A stretch of DNA of 64,000 nucleotides from JACJYM01 sp965230495 (GTDB taxonomy: Bacteria; Bacteroidota; Bacteroidia; Chitinophagales; Saprospiraceae). The stretch lies in NCBI GenBank assembly GCA_965230495.1, contig OZ246004.1, forward strand, positions 310,001-374,000, written 5' to 3'. The notes under the pieces are model-generated. The model searched no databases, had not been told where the DNA came from, and saw only the letters and a list, made by a program, of their open reading frames with translations. The position numbers and the translations under genes are program-made. Below are positions 1-8,528 of this stretch, piece after piece (within the stretch, counting starts at the first letter, position 1; every line of letters begins with the position of its first letter).

Positions 1-1195
1 TCCATCTTTTGTTTCCTTTAGATGTGTTTCTTCTTTTTTGCCTTTTAGGATTCCATTCAGGAGAAGTCCCTATATCTTCAGGAATGTTAAGTTTATGAAT
101 TTGAGATTCTATTAAAGACTCGATTTCTGCAAAAGCGTGCATATCTTTCTCATTAATCAAAGTAATAGCCACTCCTGTGGTAGAAGCTCTTGCCGTTCTT
201 CCTACTCTATGAACGTAATCTTCAGCATTAGGCGGTACATCATAGTTCACAACAAGATTGATATCCTTAATATCGATGCCTCTTGAAATAACATCGGTGC
301 CTACAATGATTTGTATTTTTTCAGCTCTAAAATTTCGTAGTATTTCTTCTCTTTGTTCTTGTTCATAATCCGATGAAATTCCACCAGTCTTAAACCCATT
401 GGCATTAAGTATTTTAACTATACTGCCTACTTTTTTCTTGGTCGAAGAAAAAATGATGATTTTTTTAAGATAGTCTTTGCTCTTTAAGAGATGAACCAAT
501 AAAGCATCTTTATGGCTATCATTGCATAAATAAGCAGCTTGCAATACTCCTTTTGCGGGCTTGGCAAGAGCAAGGTTAATTTGCTTGGGGTTTTGTAGGA
601 TTTCATTTATCAACTTTCTGATTTTAGGAGCCATGGTTGCGGAGAACATCAGATTTTGTCTTTTCTTAGGTAGCTGTGAAGCTATAAACTTGATATCATC
701 CCTAAAGCCCATATCCATCATTCGGTCAGCTTCGTCTAATATAAAATGGGTTAACTGAGAGAAATTACAATACCCTTGCTTGATATGAGATATTAATTTT
801 CCCGGTGTAGCGACGATAATGTCAGCTCCAGTAGAGAGAGCTTTTTTTTGTTGTTCCCAATCTCCACCATCTCCACCTCCATATATTGCGATGGAGTGTA
901 ATCCAGTGAAATAGCCTAGCCCCATGATTTGATTATCAATCTGGACAGCTAACTCTCGTGTCGGGCAAACGATAAGGGCTTTAGTTCCTGAATTAGACTG
1001 TGAGGATAAAAGATGCAGTGTAGGTAGAAGAAAAGCTGCTGTCTTTCCAGTCCCGGTCTGAGCACAAGCTATTAAATCTTGCCCTTGGAGAATTATAGGT
1101 ATAGCTTGTTCCTGAATTGGAGTAGCTTTTTCAAAGTTCATATGCGATAGACCTTCCAATAAGTCTTCATGTAATCCTAATTCTTTGAAAGTCAT
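1..1195 (-). CDS. rhlE: DEAD-box RNA helicase, RhlE type (3' end outside window)
   Basis: This ATP-dependent RNA helicase would act in ribosome assembly or mRNA turnover. I translated it from the minus strand starting at the ATG at 1195-1193. The frame stays open through base 2, so about 398 residues are visible and the C-terminal tail is missing. Visible motifs, in order, are the Q motif (ATPIQ, about residues 25-29), Walker A AQTGTGKT (45-52), PTREL (79-82), TPGK, the DEAD box (154-157), SAT, GTDVISRGID and HRVGRTAR. These are the complete two RecA-like domains. The end visible in the window is basic and Lys/Arg-rich, as in RhlE tails. It diverges from mraZ across a 606-bp gap. The family is certain; the RhlE subgroup is likely. 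Confidence 0.93.
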   Translation of the reverse strand, partial: MTFKELGLHEDLLEGLSHMNFEKATPIQEQAIPIILQGQDLIACAQTGTGKTAAFLLPTLHLLSSQSNSGTKALIVCPTRELAVQIDNQIMGLGYFTGLHSIAIYGGGDGGDWEQQKKALSTGADIIVATPGKLISHIKQGYCNFSQLTHFILDEADRMMDMGFRDDIKFIASQLPKKRQNLMFSATMAPKIRKLINEILQNPKQINLALAKPAKGVLQAAYLCNDSHKDALLVHLLKSKDYLKKIIIFSSTKKKVGSIVKILNANGFKTGGISSDYEQEQREEILRNFRAEKIQIIVGTDVISRGIDIKDINLVVNYDVPPNAEDYVHRVGRTARASTTGVAITLINEKDMHAFAEIESLIESQIHKLNIPEDIGTSPEWNPKRQKRRNTSKGNKRW

Positions 1196-1568
1196 TATTC
1201 AAATTGATTCACAAAAGTATTAATTTAAATGAAAGGGGAAGCATTCTTTTTATAGCCATGGAGTGATATAGTGATAATGCATATGGATTTAATACGCCGC
1301 TTATGACTCCATGATTATGCAAAGTTATTATATATAAAATTATTATATATATAGTTATCTATACAGAGACAGCCTAATTGATGGTATCAATGATATTTTC
1401 TTTCCTTTCCAACTAAAGATTATTTAAGATTGGGAAATGCCATTTTTTCTGAGATCGTTAATTAGCTATTGTCGTTATATTATATATGTATTCTATTTAT
1501 ATTTATAACCAACTAATAGTATAAATGTTATAAATATAATTTTATATTAAATTAAATATATTTGTAAT

Positions 1569-1670
1569 ATGTTAAGTGAAATGTCATTATTAGATCGAAT
1601 CAAAGAGTTCCGTTTTGACTCTAAAATTAGGAAGAGAACGACCAAGTGTAAGCAAAAACATGATACGTGA
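1569..1670 (+). CDS. possible 33-aa small ORF upstream of mraZ
   Basis: An ATG at 1569 opens a 33-codon frame ending in TGA at 1668. The product is charged and Lys/Arg-rich (it starts MLSEMSLLDRIKEF). A TATATTTG box sits 4 bases before the ATG, too close for a normal leader. No family was recognised and chance is a serious alternative in such AT-rich DNA. Confidence 0.15.
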   Translation: MLSEMSLLDRIKEFRFDSKIRKRTTKCKQKHDT

Positions 1671-1730
1671 CATTTTTTTATTGACACTCAATTACATATT
1701 AGAAAAAAAATATATAATAAAATTAAATAA

Positions 1731-1775
1731 TGTGTACTAAAGTGGTAATTTGTGTAAAAATGTATATATTTGTGT
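1731..1775 (+). promoter_or_regulatory. candidate MraZ operator: five 10-bp-spaced boxes
   Basis: TGTGT (1731), AGTGG (1741), TGTGT (1751), TGTAT (1761) and TGTGT (1771) start exactly 10 bp apart, ending 27 bp before the mraZ ATG. MraZ is known in other phyla to bind direct repeats with 10-bp period just upstream of its own gene (TGGGN in E. coli, AAAGTG in mollicutes). The second box lies in AAAGTGG, close to the mollicute form. The spacing is seen directly; binding by MraZ is inference from family knowledge. Confidence 0.6.
1765..1772 (+). promoter_or_regulatory. putative -7 box (TATATTTG) for mraZ and the dcw cluster
   Basis: TATATTTG matches the Bacteroidota -7 consensus TAnnTTTG and lies 29 bp before the mraZ start. 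It overlaps the last two boxes of the 10-bp repeat array, which would suit autorepression. No good TTTG -33 element is visible at the usual distance. Confidence 0.45.
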
Positions 1776-1801
1776 TGTCATTGATTTATTACTGACGCGA
1801 A

Positions 1802-2260
1802 ATGATAAGATTAACCGGAGAGTATGATTGTAAACTTGATGCAAAGGGAAGATTTAGGATCCCCTCTGCTCTTGTTAAGCAATTGGGGAAGGAAGATTTG
1901 AATTTCACAATAAATCGTGGCTATAAAAAACATCTAATGATTTATCCTGAAAAAGTTTGGGAAAAAAAGACAATAGAGATAGACCAATTGAATAACGACA
2001 TTAGTGAAGAGAGGGAGGCGATAAGATATTTTTATCGCGGTGCAACAGTGGTTGAGGCTGATTCTGCCGAAAGGATTTTGATCCCACGCAGATTGGCGGC
2101 ATGGTCAGGAATACAGTCGGAGATTGTTTTGTTTGCCTATCAAGATAAGATAGAATTGTGGGCGAAGGAAGCATATGAAGAGTCTCTGATGGATGAGCCT
2201 GAAAATTACGCTGATATTATGGATAAAATTCATAAGGCAAGGATAGCTAAAGCTGAATAA
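1802..2260 (+). CDS. mraZ: MraZ, dcw-cluster DNA-binding regulator
   Basis: A 152-residue protein with two SpoVT/AbrB-like MraZ repeats. The N-terminal half has LTGEYDCKLDAKGRFRIPS and the second half has VVEADSAERILIPRRLA, each carrying the conserved DxKGR or D.AERILIP core. It is the first gene of the division/cell-wall cluster and is followed 16 bp later by rsmH, its usual partner. In other bacteria MraZ binds tandem boxes in front of its own gene and represses the operon; matching boxes are present here at 1731-1775. The length fits the family (about 145-155 aa). The ATG at 1802 directly follows the promoter region. Confidence 0.96.
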   Translation: MIRLTGEYDCKLDAKGRFRIPSALVKQLGKEDLNFTINRGYKKHLMIYPEKVWEKKTIEIDQLNNDISEEREAIRYFYRGATVVEADSAERILIPRRLAAWSGIQSEIVLFAYQDKIELWAKEAYEESLMDEPENYADIMDKIHKARIAKAE

Positions 2261-2276
2261 CGAAAATCAAAGCATC

Positions 2277-3188
2277 ATGAGTTATCATGTTCCTGTAATG
2301 TTGAATGAAGCTGTTCAGGGTTTAAAGATTAATCCGAAAGGTGTGTATGTGGATGTCACATATGGGGCTGGAGGGCATTCCAAGGCGATTTTTGAAAAAT
2401 TAGACACAGGTAGATTGTTTGCATTTGATCAGGATGAAGATGCTCGAGTCAATGCTCTGGATTCTGACAGGTTTGTATTTGTTCCGGTTAATTACAGGTA
2501 TTTGTATAATTATATGGACTACTATGGGCAGGCTGGAGTAAATGGTGTGTTGGCGGATTTGGGGGTGTCTTCTCATCAGTTGGATGAAGGAGGTCGAGGG
2601 TTTTCTTTTCGTTTCGATCATGATCTCGATATGCGTATGGATAGGAGGAGTGAGCTTTCTGCGATTGATGTTCTGAATACATATGTTGAAGAGGATTTGG
2701 TCAAAGTATTTAGTGCTTATGGAGAGGTTCGAAATTCTAAGTCCTTAGCTCGAGAATTTATTAGATTGAGGAGGTTAAGAAAATTGAAGGCTAGTTCGGA
2801 TGTTAATAGAGTTTTGGAGAGGTATGTTGTGGGAGAGAGGAATCGCTACTTTTCTCAAGTGTATCAGGCTATACGTATCGAGGTAAATGATGAGTTGAGA
2901 GGCTTGGAGGATATGTTGGATGGGGCAATGAAGATCTTGAGGGAAGGAGGGAGGTTAGTTGTGATTAGTTATCATTCGCTGGAAGATCGTATCGTAAAAA
3001 AATACTTTAAGTATGGTAATTTTCGTGGAGAGTTGATTAAGGATGAGTTTGGGGTGGTTCAGAAGTCTTTTAGGGTGGTTAGTAAGAAGCCTGTTGTTCC
3101 AACGCATGAAGAGTTGGAGAGGAATCCAAGATCTCGAAGTGCGAAATTAAGAATAGTAGAAAAAATTATAAATAATAATGACCGGTAA
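2277..3188 (+). CDS. rsmH: 16S rRNA (cytosine1402-N4)-methyltransferase
   Basis: RsmH (MraW) uses S-adenosylmethionine to methylate N4 of C1402 in 16S rRNA in the cytosol. The start YHVPVMLNEAV, the SAM-binding loop VDVTYGAGGHSKAI (about residues 25-38), LGVSSHQLDE.GRGFSF, and the C-terminal VISYHSLEDRIVKKYF are all family hallmarks. At 303 residues it is full length. Its last 11 bp overlap the next gene, so translation of the two is probably coupled. The coding strand is strikingly G-rich and C-poor in this and the next genes. Confidence 0.96.
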   Translation: MSYHVPVMLNEAVQGLKINPKGVYVDVTYGAGGHSKAIFEKLDTGRLFAFDQDEDARVNALDSDRFVFVPVNYRYLYNYMDYYGQAGVNGVLADLGVSSHQLDEGGRGFSFRFDHDLDMRMDRRSELSAIDVLNTYVEEDLVKVFSAYGEVRNSKSLAREFIRLRRLRKLKASSDVNRVLERYVVGERNRYFSQVYQAIRIEVNDELRGLEDMLDGAMKILREGGRLVVISYHSLEDRIVKKYFKYGNFRGELIKDEFGVVQKSFRVVSKKPVVPTHEELERNPRSRSAKLRIVEKIINNNDR

Positions 3189-3498
3189 CTCAAATAAGAA
3201 AACTACAATTTACAGGTCAAAATGGGTTGAATGGATTTTTGTGAATCTGCCGTTTGTGTGCTACTTAGGCTTTTTAGGAGTGGTGTATATAGGTATATCG
3301 CATTCTTCGGAGCGGAAGTTGAGAAAGATTGATACTTTGCAGAAAGAGGTGAAGAATACTAGGTGGCACTATATGAGTATTAAGCAAGATGTTATGTATA
3401 GTGGCACACAATCGGAAATGAAAAAGGAGGTAAGGGAGTTGGGTTTGAGGACTCCGGAAGGAATGATTAAGGTTGTTGAAAAAGAAAAGGTGGAGTAA
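3178..3498 (+). CDS. ftsL: FtsL-like division protein
   Basis: A small bitopic membrane protein of 106 residues. A basic cytosolic stretch (about 1-20) is followed by one hydrophobic segment (about 21-42) and a charged, coiled-coil-prone periplasmic tail rich in Lys and Glu. Sequence in this family is poorly conserved; the call rests on topology and on the fixed position between rsmH and ftsI. FtsL joins FtsB and FtsQ to activate FtsW-FtsI. The gene overlaps rsmH by 11 bp, and its stop codon is one base before the preferred ftsI start. Confidence 0.75.
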   Translation: MTGNSNKKTTIYRSKWVEWIFVNLPFVCYLGFLGVVYIGISHSSERKLRKIDTLQKEVKNTRWHYMSIKQDVMYSGTQSEMKKEVRELGLRTPEGMIKVVEKEKVE

Positions 3499-3499
3499 A

Positions 3500-5599
3500 A
3501 TGGAGAGGAGGAAAGAGCTTTTAGTTAGGGCTTATTTGGTGATGATTGTTTTTGTGCTTTTGACTTGTGTTATACTTTTTCGGGTTTTTCGGGTGAGTGT
3601 GATAGAGGGAGATAAGTGGAGAGGTAAGGCAAGTCTTAATGTTCAAATGAAAGAGGTAGATGCGGATAGAGGGGATATATATGCTGATGATTATAGTGTT
3701 ATGGCTACTTCTCTTCAGTTCTTTGAAATACGAATGGATATGACAAGAGCTCCTGAAAGTGTGTTTAGGGGTGAGGTTGATTCTTTGGCTTATATGCTGA
3801 GTACGACCATTAGAAATGATTTGTCACAGTCCAAATGGAAAGAAAGATTGGTGGAAGAAAGAAGAAAAGGAAATGGGTATTTTTTGTTGGCTAAAGGTTT
3901 AGACGTGGAAGAGGTGGAGCAGGTCAGAAAATTTCCCATTCTTAGGAGGGGTCGATATGGAGGGGGTCGAAGAGAAATTAGATATTCTAAAAGGTCTCGA
4001 CCTTTTAAGCAGTTGGCTAGAAGAACAATTGGGGAGGATAGGGAGAATTCTCAAAAGATTGGATTAGAGGGGTATTATGATCGATTCTTAAAAGGACCTT
4101 TTGCTAATCGACTGATGAGGAGAATATCTTCTACCTCTGATCAATGGGTTCCTGTCTATGACTTTGGCGAATATGATATTCAGCGTGGAGATGATATTTT
4201 GACTACAATTAATGTAGATATGCAAGATGTTGTACATAATGCGTTGAATGATCAATTGATTAAATCAGACGCTCGTGCAGGAGTGGCGATATTGATGGAG
4301 GTGGAGTCTGGAGCAATTAAAGCAATTAGCAATCTCCGGCGTATTGATTCTTTGGAGTATAGAGAAGTGTATAATGATGCTATTGGTACTTCATCGGAAC
4401 CGGGTTCTACGTTTAAGTTGGCTACGGTGTTGGCACTCTTAGAGGATGGATTAGCGGAAGAGGATGATAAGGTTAAAGTGAATGGTGGTAAGCATAAGTT
4501 TTACGACAAATGGATGTATGATTCAGAACCACATAATAGAATGGAAGTTACCATGAAAGAGGCTTTTGAGATCTCTTCTAATGTTGGAATAGGTTTGATA
4601 GCACATAAAACTTATAATAAAGACGTTTCCGGTAGAATGAAGTTTGTGGATAGATTGAAGCGATTTGGTTTGTTGAATGAAACGGGTGTAGAGCTTAATG
4701 GGGAGCCGGAGCCATATATTAAGAATCCTAAGAAAGATAAAAAAAGGTGGTATGGAACAACGATTCCGTGGATGGCTCATGGATATGAATTACAGCTTAC
4801 GCCACTTCAGATACTGAATTTTTATAATGCAGTCGCTAATAAGGGTAGGTTGATGAAGCCAATGTTGGTTAGTAAGATATTGTCAGAAAATGAGGTTAAA
4901 AAAGAATTTAGACCTATTGTTTTGAAGGATAAGATTGCTAGAGACGAAAACTTGCTTAAGGTGAGAGATATGATGGAAGGGGTTGTTGAAAGTGGAACGG
5001 GAAAGAGATTGCAGTCGGATATTGTTTCGATAGCTGGAAAGACAGGTACTACAAGTGTTAATTACAGTGCAAAAAATGAAAAGAAAAAATATAACGCTTC
5101 GTTTGCCGGGTATTTTCCAGCCAGTGCTCCAAAGTATTCTATGATAGTGGTGGTGTACGAACCCGAAGGAGCATATTATGGAGCCAGTGTAGCAGGTCCT
5201 GTGTTTAAAAAGATAGCTGAATCTGTGATGAAAAACGAAAGTAGTAGAAGAGTAAGTGATATTGCTGAGTCCGGAATGAAAAAAATGCCAGGAAAACATA
5301 GTGGTTATTCGGAGGACTTCGAGAATATTTTTGAATATGTGGGAGTGGACTATAAAAGGAAGACGGATAAAAGATGGGTTAAAGTAGATCCTTTCGAAAA
5401 TAAAATGCTTGTGGAGAATGGAGGGGTAGGCAATGAAAAAGTGCCGGATGTTAGAGGAATGGGGCCTAGAGATGCAGTTTACGTGCTGGAAAACTTGGGT
5501 ATGAGAGTAAATGTCAATGGAGTGGGGAAGGTTGTTGCTCAGAATATTAGGCCGGGAACTAGATTGAATGGTCAAGAAATTGAAATAAGGTTGAATTAG
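3500..5599 (+). CDS. ftsI: Division transpeptidase FtsI (PBP3-like) with C-terminal PASTA domain
   Basis: A class B penicillin-binding protein of 699 residues that crosslinks septal peptidoglycan. An N-terminal membrane anchor (about 9-30) is followed by a PBP dimerisation region and a transpeptidase domain. The three catalytic motifs are S303-T-F-K306, S359-S-N361 and K514-T-G516. The last 60 residues form a PASTA domain (starts VPDVRGMGPRDAV). I chose the ATG at 3500, one base after the ftsL stop, over an in-frame start at 3473 that would overlap ftsL by 26 bp. The location in dcw separates it from elongation PBPs. Short gaps on both sides indicate one transcription unit. Confidence 0.94.
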   Translation: MERRKELLVRAYLVMIVFVLLTCVILFRVFRVSVIEGDKWRGKASLNVQMKEVDADRGDIYADDYSVMATSLQFFEIRMDMTRAPESVFRGEVDSLAYMLSTTIRNDLSQSKWKERLVEERRKGNGYFLLAKGLDVEEVEQVRKFPILRRGRYGGGRREIRYSKRSRPFKQLARRTIGEDRENSQKIGLEGYYDRFLKGPFANRLMRRISSTSDQWVPVYDFGEYDIQRGDDILTTINVDMQDVVHNALNDQLIKSDARAGVAILMEVESGAIKAISNLRRIDSLEYREVYNDAIGTSSEPGSTFKLATVLALLEDGLAEEDDKVKVNGGKHKFYDKWMYDSEPHNRMEVTMKEAFEISSNVGIGLIAHKTYNKDVSGRMKFVDRLKRFGLLNETGVELNGEPEPYIKNPKKDKKRWYGTTIPWMAHGYELQLTPLQILNFYNAVANKGRLMKPMLVSKILSENEVKKEFRPIVLKDKIARDENLLKVRDMMEGVVESGTGKRLQSDIVSIAGKTGTTSVNYSAKNEKKKYNASFAGYFPASAPKYSMIVVVYEPEGAYYGASVAGPVFKKIAESVMKNESSRRVSDIAESGMKKMPGKHSGYSEDFENIFEYVGVDYKRKTDKRWVKVDPFENKMLVENGGVGNEKVPDVRGMGPRDAVYVLENLGMRVNVNGVGKVVAQNIRPGTRLNGQEIEIRLN

Positions 5600-5613
5600 C
5601 AATAAAGTTTGCT

Positions 5614-7077
5614 ATGCGAAGTAAAATGTTATTTGAAATATTGGGTGGTGTGAATGTAGAAATTCGGGGAGAGGATATTGAGATTAAGGGTGTTGTAATG
5701 GATTCTAGAAAAGTGGGTGAAGGTGATCTTTTTGTCGCTAGAAAGGGATTGACGGTTGATGGGCATAGGTATATTGATGTCGCTATTAAAGCAGGAGCAG
5801 CAGCGGTTCTTTGTGAAGAGAGTCCTGATGAAGTAGATGAGAATGTTGCCTATGGAGTGGTTGAAGATGTTGATAAAGAGTTGGTTAAGGTTTTAAAAAA
5901 CTTTTTTGATAGTCCGTCTCAAGCCGTGAATTTGGTAGGAGTAACAGGAACTAATGGAAAAACTACAGTGACTACATTGATGTATCAGTTGTTCAAGCAG
6001 TTAGGTTTTAAAGTGGGACTGATGTCAACTGTTGAAAATTGGATTGATGACATTAGAGTTGAGTCTACTCATACGACGCCGGATATAGTGGAATTGTATG
6101 GTTTATTGGATCGGATGCGAAATGCAGGATGTGAGTATGTTTTTATGGAGGTGAGTTCTCATGCGTTGGATCAGGGAAGAGTTCGGGGATTGGAATATGA
6201 TGTGGCTGTATTTACTAATATTTCACATGATCACCTTGATTACCATGGTTCATATGATAATTATATAAAAGCAAAGAAAAAGTTCTTTGATGAATTAAGT
6301 CAGGAAGCTATAGCAATAGTAAATCTGGATGATAAGAATGGAAAAGTTATGGTTCAGAATTCTAAAGCAAAAATTAAGTCCTATGCTTTAAGAAAAATGG
6401 CTGATTATAAAGCAAAAGTGTTGGATGATAGTTTGTTAGGACTTCATATGGAGGTTTTGGGAGAGCAGGTCTTTTTTAAAATGTCTGGAGAGTTCAACGC
6501 TTATAATTTACTATCGGTTTTTGCTACCGCTTATGAGTTTGAAATTGATAAGAGTGTGATTTTGCAGAAGCTCTCAGTTCTTTCTGGAGCGGAAGGTAGG
6601 TTTGAGAAAGTATATAGCGGAAATCAGAAAGTTTTGGGAATTGTAGATTATGCCCATACTCCGGATGCTTTGTCAAATGTGCTTGACACTATAAAGGATA
6701 TTAAAAAGAAGGATTCTGAGATTATTACAGTTGTAGGTTGTGGTGGAAACAGGGATAAAGCAAAAAGGCCAAAAATGGGTCGTATAGCTTATGATGGATC
6801 AAGCAGTTTGATAATTACAAGTGATAATCCGAGAGATGAAGACCCAGATCGTATACTAGATGAAATGCTAGAAGGTCTGGAAGAATTTGAACAGGAAAAT
6901 GTCTTAAGAATTGAAGAGCGAGCCATGGCGATTAAAATGGCAGTAAAGCTTGCAAAAAACGGAGACGTAATTCTGGTAGCAGGAAAGGGGCATGAAAAGA
7001 CACAAGAAATAAATGGGGTTAAGTATCCCTTTGACGATAAAAAAATATTAGCTAAAGAGCTAAGTAAGATTAAATGA
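5614..7077 (+). CDS. murE: UDP-N-acetylmuramyl-tripeptide synthetase MurE (meso-DAP type)
   Basis: MurE adds the third stem-peptide residue to UDP-MurNAc-L-Ala-D-Glu using ATP. The protein has 487 residues with the three Mur-ligase domains. The P-loop GTNGKT has its lysine at 116. The TTPD substrate motif follows, and the C-terminal domain contains DNPR at 404-407, the motif that known MurE enzymes use to select meso-diaminopimelate rather than lysine. The cell wall is therefore predicted to be the DAP type. The gene starts 14 bp after ftsI. A 199-bp gap to mraY follows, the first sizeable break in the cluster. Confidence 0.96.
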   Translation: MRSKMLFEILGGVNVEIRGEDIEIKGVVMDSRKVGEGDLFVARKGLTVDGHRYIDVAIKAGAAAVLCEESPDEVDENVAYGVVEDVDKELVKVLKNFFDSPSQAVNLVGVTGTNGKTTVTTLMYQLFKQLGFKVGLMSTVENWIDDIRVESTHTTPDIVELYGLLDRMRNAGCEYVFMEVSSHALDQGRVRGLEYDVAVFTNISHDHLDYHGSYDNYIKAKKKFFDELSQEAIAIVNLDDKNGKVMVQNSKAKIKSYALRKMADYKAKVLDDSLLGLHMEVLGEQVFFKMSGEFNAYNLLSVFATAYEFEIDKSVILQKLSVLSGAEGRFEKVYSGNQKVLGIVDYAHTPDALSNVLDTIKDIKKKDSEIITVVGCGGNRDKAKRPKMGRIAYDGSSSLIITSDNPRDEDPDRILDEMLEGLEEFEQENVLRIEERAMAIKMAVKLAKNGDVILVAGKGHEKTQEINGVKYPFDDKKILAKELSKIK

Positions 7078-7158
7078 TTAGTCCTAATAGATTAATTAAA
7101 GATTAGGTTCTATTATCATTCTCAGGTTGGTTTTAACAGTTGCAGCAGTCCTCTGTAG

Positions 7159-7192
7159 GATAAAGATTCAACAAGATTGTTGCACTGTTATC
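7159..7192 (+). promoter_or_regulatory. dyad-symmetric element between murE and mraY
   Basis: CAACAA-GA-TTGTTG (7169-7182) is flanked symmetrically by GATAA (7159-7163) and TTATC (7188-7192), with five unpaired bases on each side. A T run (7193-7197) follows. It could be a weak intrinsic terminator, an attenuator or an operator in the only long gap in the first half of dcw. The symmetry is seen directly; the role is unknown. Confidence 0.35.
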
Positions 7193-7276
7193 TTTTTAAA
7201 ATCTGGGTAATTTAATCTAAAAGTACATGCCACTAACCAAATTGAATTGATAGACTATTAAAATTGAAAATTCGGA

Positions 7277-8527
7277 ATGCTGTACTATTTGTTTGAATAT
7301 TTAGAAAAGGAATATAACCTGCCGGGAGCAGGATTATTTCAATATATATCTTTTAGATCCGGAGCGGCTATAATATTATCATTAATAATATCGATGGTAT
7401 TTGGCAATAGGATCATAAGTACTTTGAAACGATTGCAAGTAGGAGAAAGTGTAAGAGACTTAGGTTTGGATGGTCAGAAGGAGAAAGAAGGAACACCTAC
7501 TATGGGTGGTTTTATTATAATACTGGCTACTCTAATCCCATGTTTGCTTTTTGCCAGACTGGATAACATATATATTCAGTTGTTGTTGTTTACAACTTTA
7601 TGGATGGCTTTAATTGGTTTTTTGGATGATTATATAAAGGTTTTTCGAAAAAACAAGGAAGGACTTAAAGGTAAGTTTAAAATACTTGGTCAAGTGTCAC
7701 TCGGTATAGTGGTGGCTTTGGTAATGCTGTTTCATCAAGATATAGTGATCAGAGTGCCATATCAGGAAGCCCTTAGTGAGGGTTATGAGGTTGTTAGTAA
7801 GATCGAGCCAACTGATAATCTGGGGCTAGAAGAGATTGTTTACGTAAAGTCAACCCAAACAAATCTTCCCTTTTTAAAGAATAATGAATTTGATTATAAA
7901 AAGATATTGGGGTCATTAACAAGTAATTCGTGGCTATTATTATGTCTGCTTTTTACTTTGGTCATAATATTTATAGTTACGGCCGTTTCTAATGCAGCTA
8001 ATCTAACGGACGGTATTGATGGACTAGCTGCGGGATCATCGGCAATTATTGTGGCCACTTTGGCCGTGTTTGCGTATGTGTCAGGGAATTTAATTTTTGC
8101 TGATTATCTAAATATCTTATTTGTTCCTTACGCCGGTGAGATGGTGATTTTCGGAGCATGTTTTTTAGCGGCATGTATTGGGTTTTTGTGGTATAATTCT
8201 TATCCGGCCCAAGTTTTCATGGGTGATACTGGTAGTTTGACCATAGGTGGAGTCATTGCCGTTATGGCTATTCTATTGAGAAAGGAATTGTTGATTCCGT
8301 TGTTATGTGGAATTTTTCTGATGGAAAATCTAAGTGTTGTGATGCAGGTAACATATTTCAAGTACACTAAGAGAAAATATGGAGAAGGCAGACGAATTTT
8401 CAAGATGTCACCATTGCATCATCATTATCAAAAATTAGGGATGCATGAATCGAAGATTGTTACAAGATTCTGGATAGTCGGCGTAATGCTAGCGATACTT
8501 ACAATAATAACACTTAAGGTCAGATAG
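7277..8527 (+). CDS. mraY: Phospho-N-acetylmuramoyl-pentapeptide transferase
   Basis: MraY transfers phospho-MurNAc-pentapeptide to undecaprenyl phosphate at the inner membrane, giving lipid I. The 416-residue polytopic protein has EGTPTMGG, the aspartate pair in GFLDDYIKV, NAANLTDGIDGLAAG, FMGDTGSL and the HHHYQ histidine motif, all expected. It is longer than the roughly 360-residue enzymes of Proteobacteria because of an insertion of about 50 residues near 155-210, as is usual in Bacteroidota. The gene has its own 199-bp leader. The next gene starts one base after its stop. Confidence 0.96.
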   Translation: MLYYLFEYLEKEYNLPGAGLFQYISFRSGAAIILSLIISMVFGNRIISTLKRLQVGESVRDLGLDGQKEKEGTPTMGGFIIILATLIPCLLFARLDNIYIQLLLFTTLWMALIGFLDDYIKVFRKNKEGLKGKFKILGQVSLGIVVALVMLFHQDIVIRVPYQEALSEGYEVVSKIEPTDNLGLEEIVYVKSTQTNLPFLKNNEFDYKKILGSLTSNSWLLLCLLFTLVIIFIVTAVSNAANLTDGIDGLAAGSSAIIVATLAVFAYVSGNLIFADYLNILFVPYAGEMVIFGACFLAACIGFLWYNSYPAQVFMGDTGSLTIGGVIAVMAILLRKELLIPLLCGIFLMENLSVVMQVTYFKYTKRKYGEGRRIFKMSPLHHHYQKLGMHESKIVTRFWIVGVMLAILTIITLKVR

Positions 8528-8528
8528 A

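Larger units (their letters stand above)
1196..1801. other. AT-rich divergent intergenic region rhlE / mraZ
   Basis: This 606-bp gap is very AT-rich, with runs of alternating TA around 1330-1360 and 1480-1570. It should hold the rhlE promoter on the minus strand and the mraZ promoter on the plus strand. I can support only the mraZ-proximal repeats, two TATATTTG boxes (1557-1564 and 1765-1772) and one very short ORF (1569-1670). No RNA gene was recognised. Confidence 0.7.

Noticed and set aside
4883..5602. 239-codon frame on the minus strand inside ftsI
   Set aside because: It is the antisense shadow of the PBP and PASTA coding region, whose frame has intact motifs.
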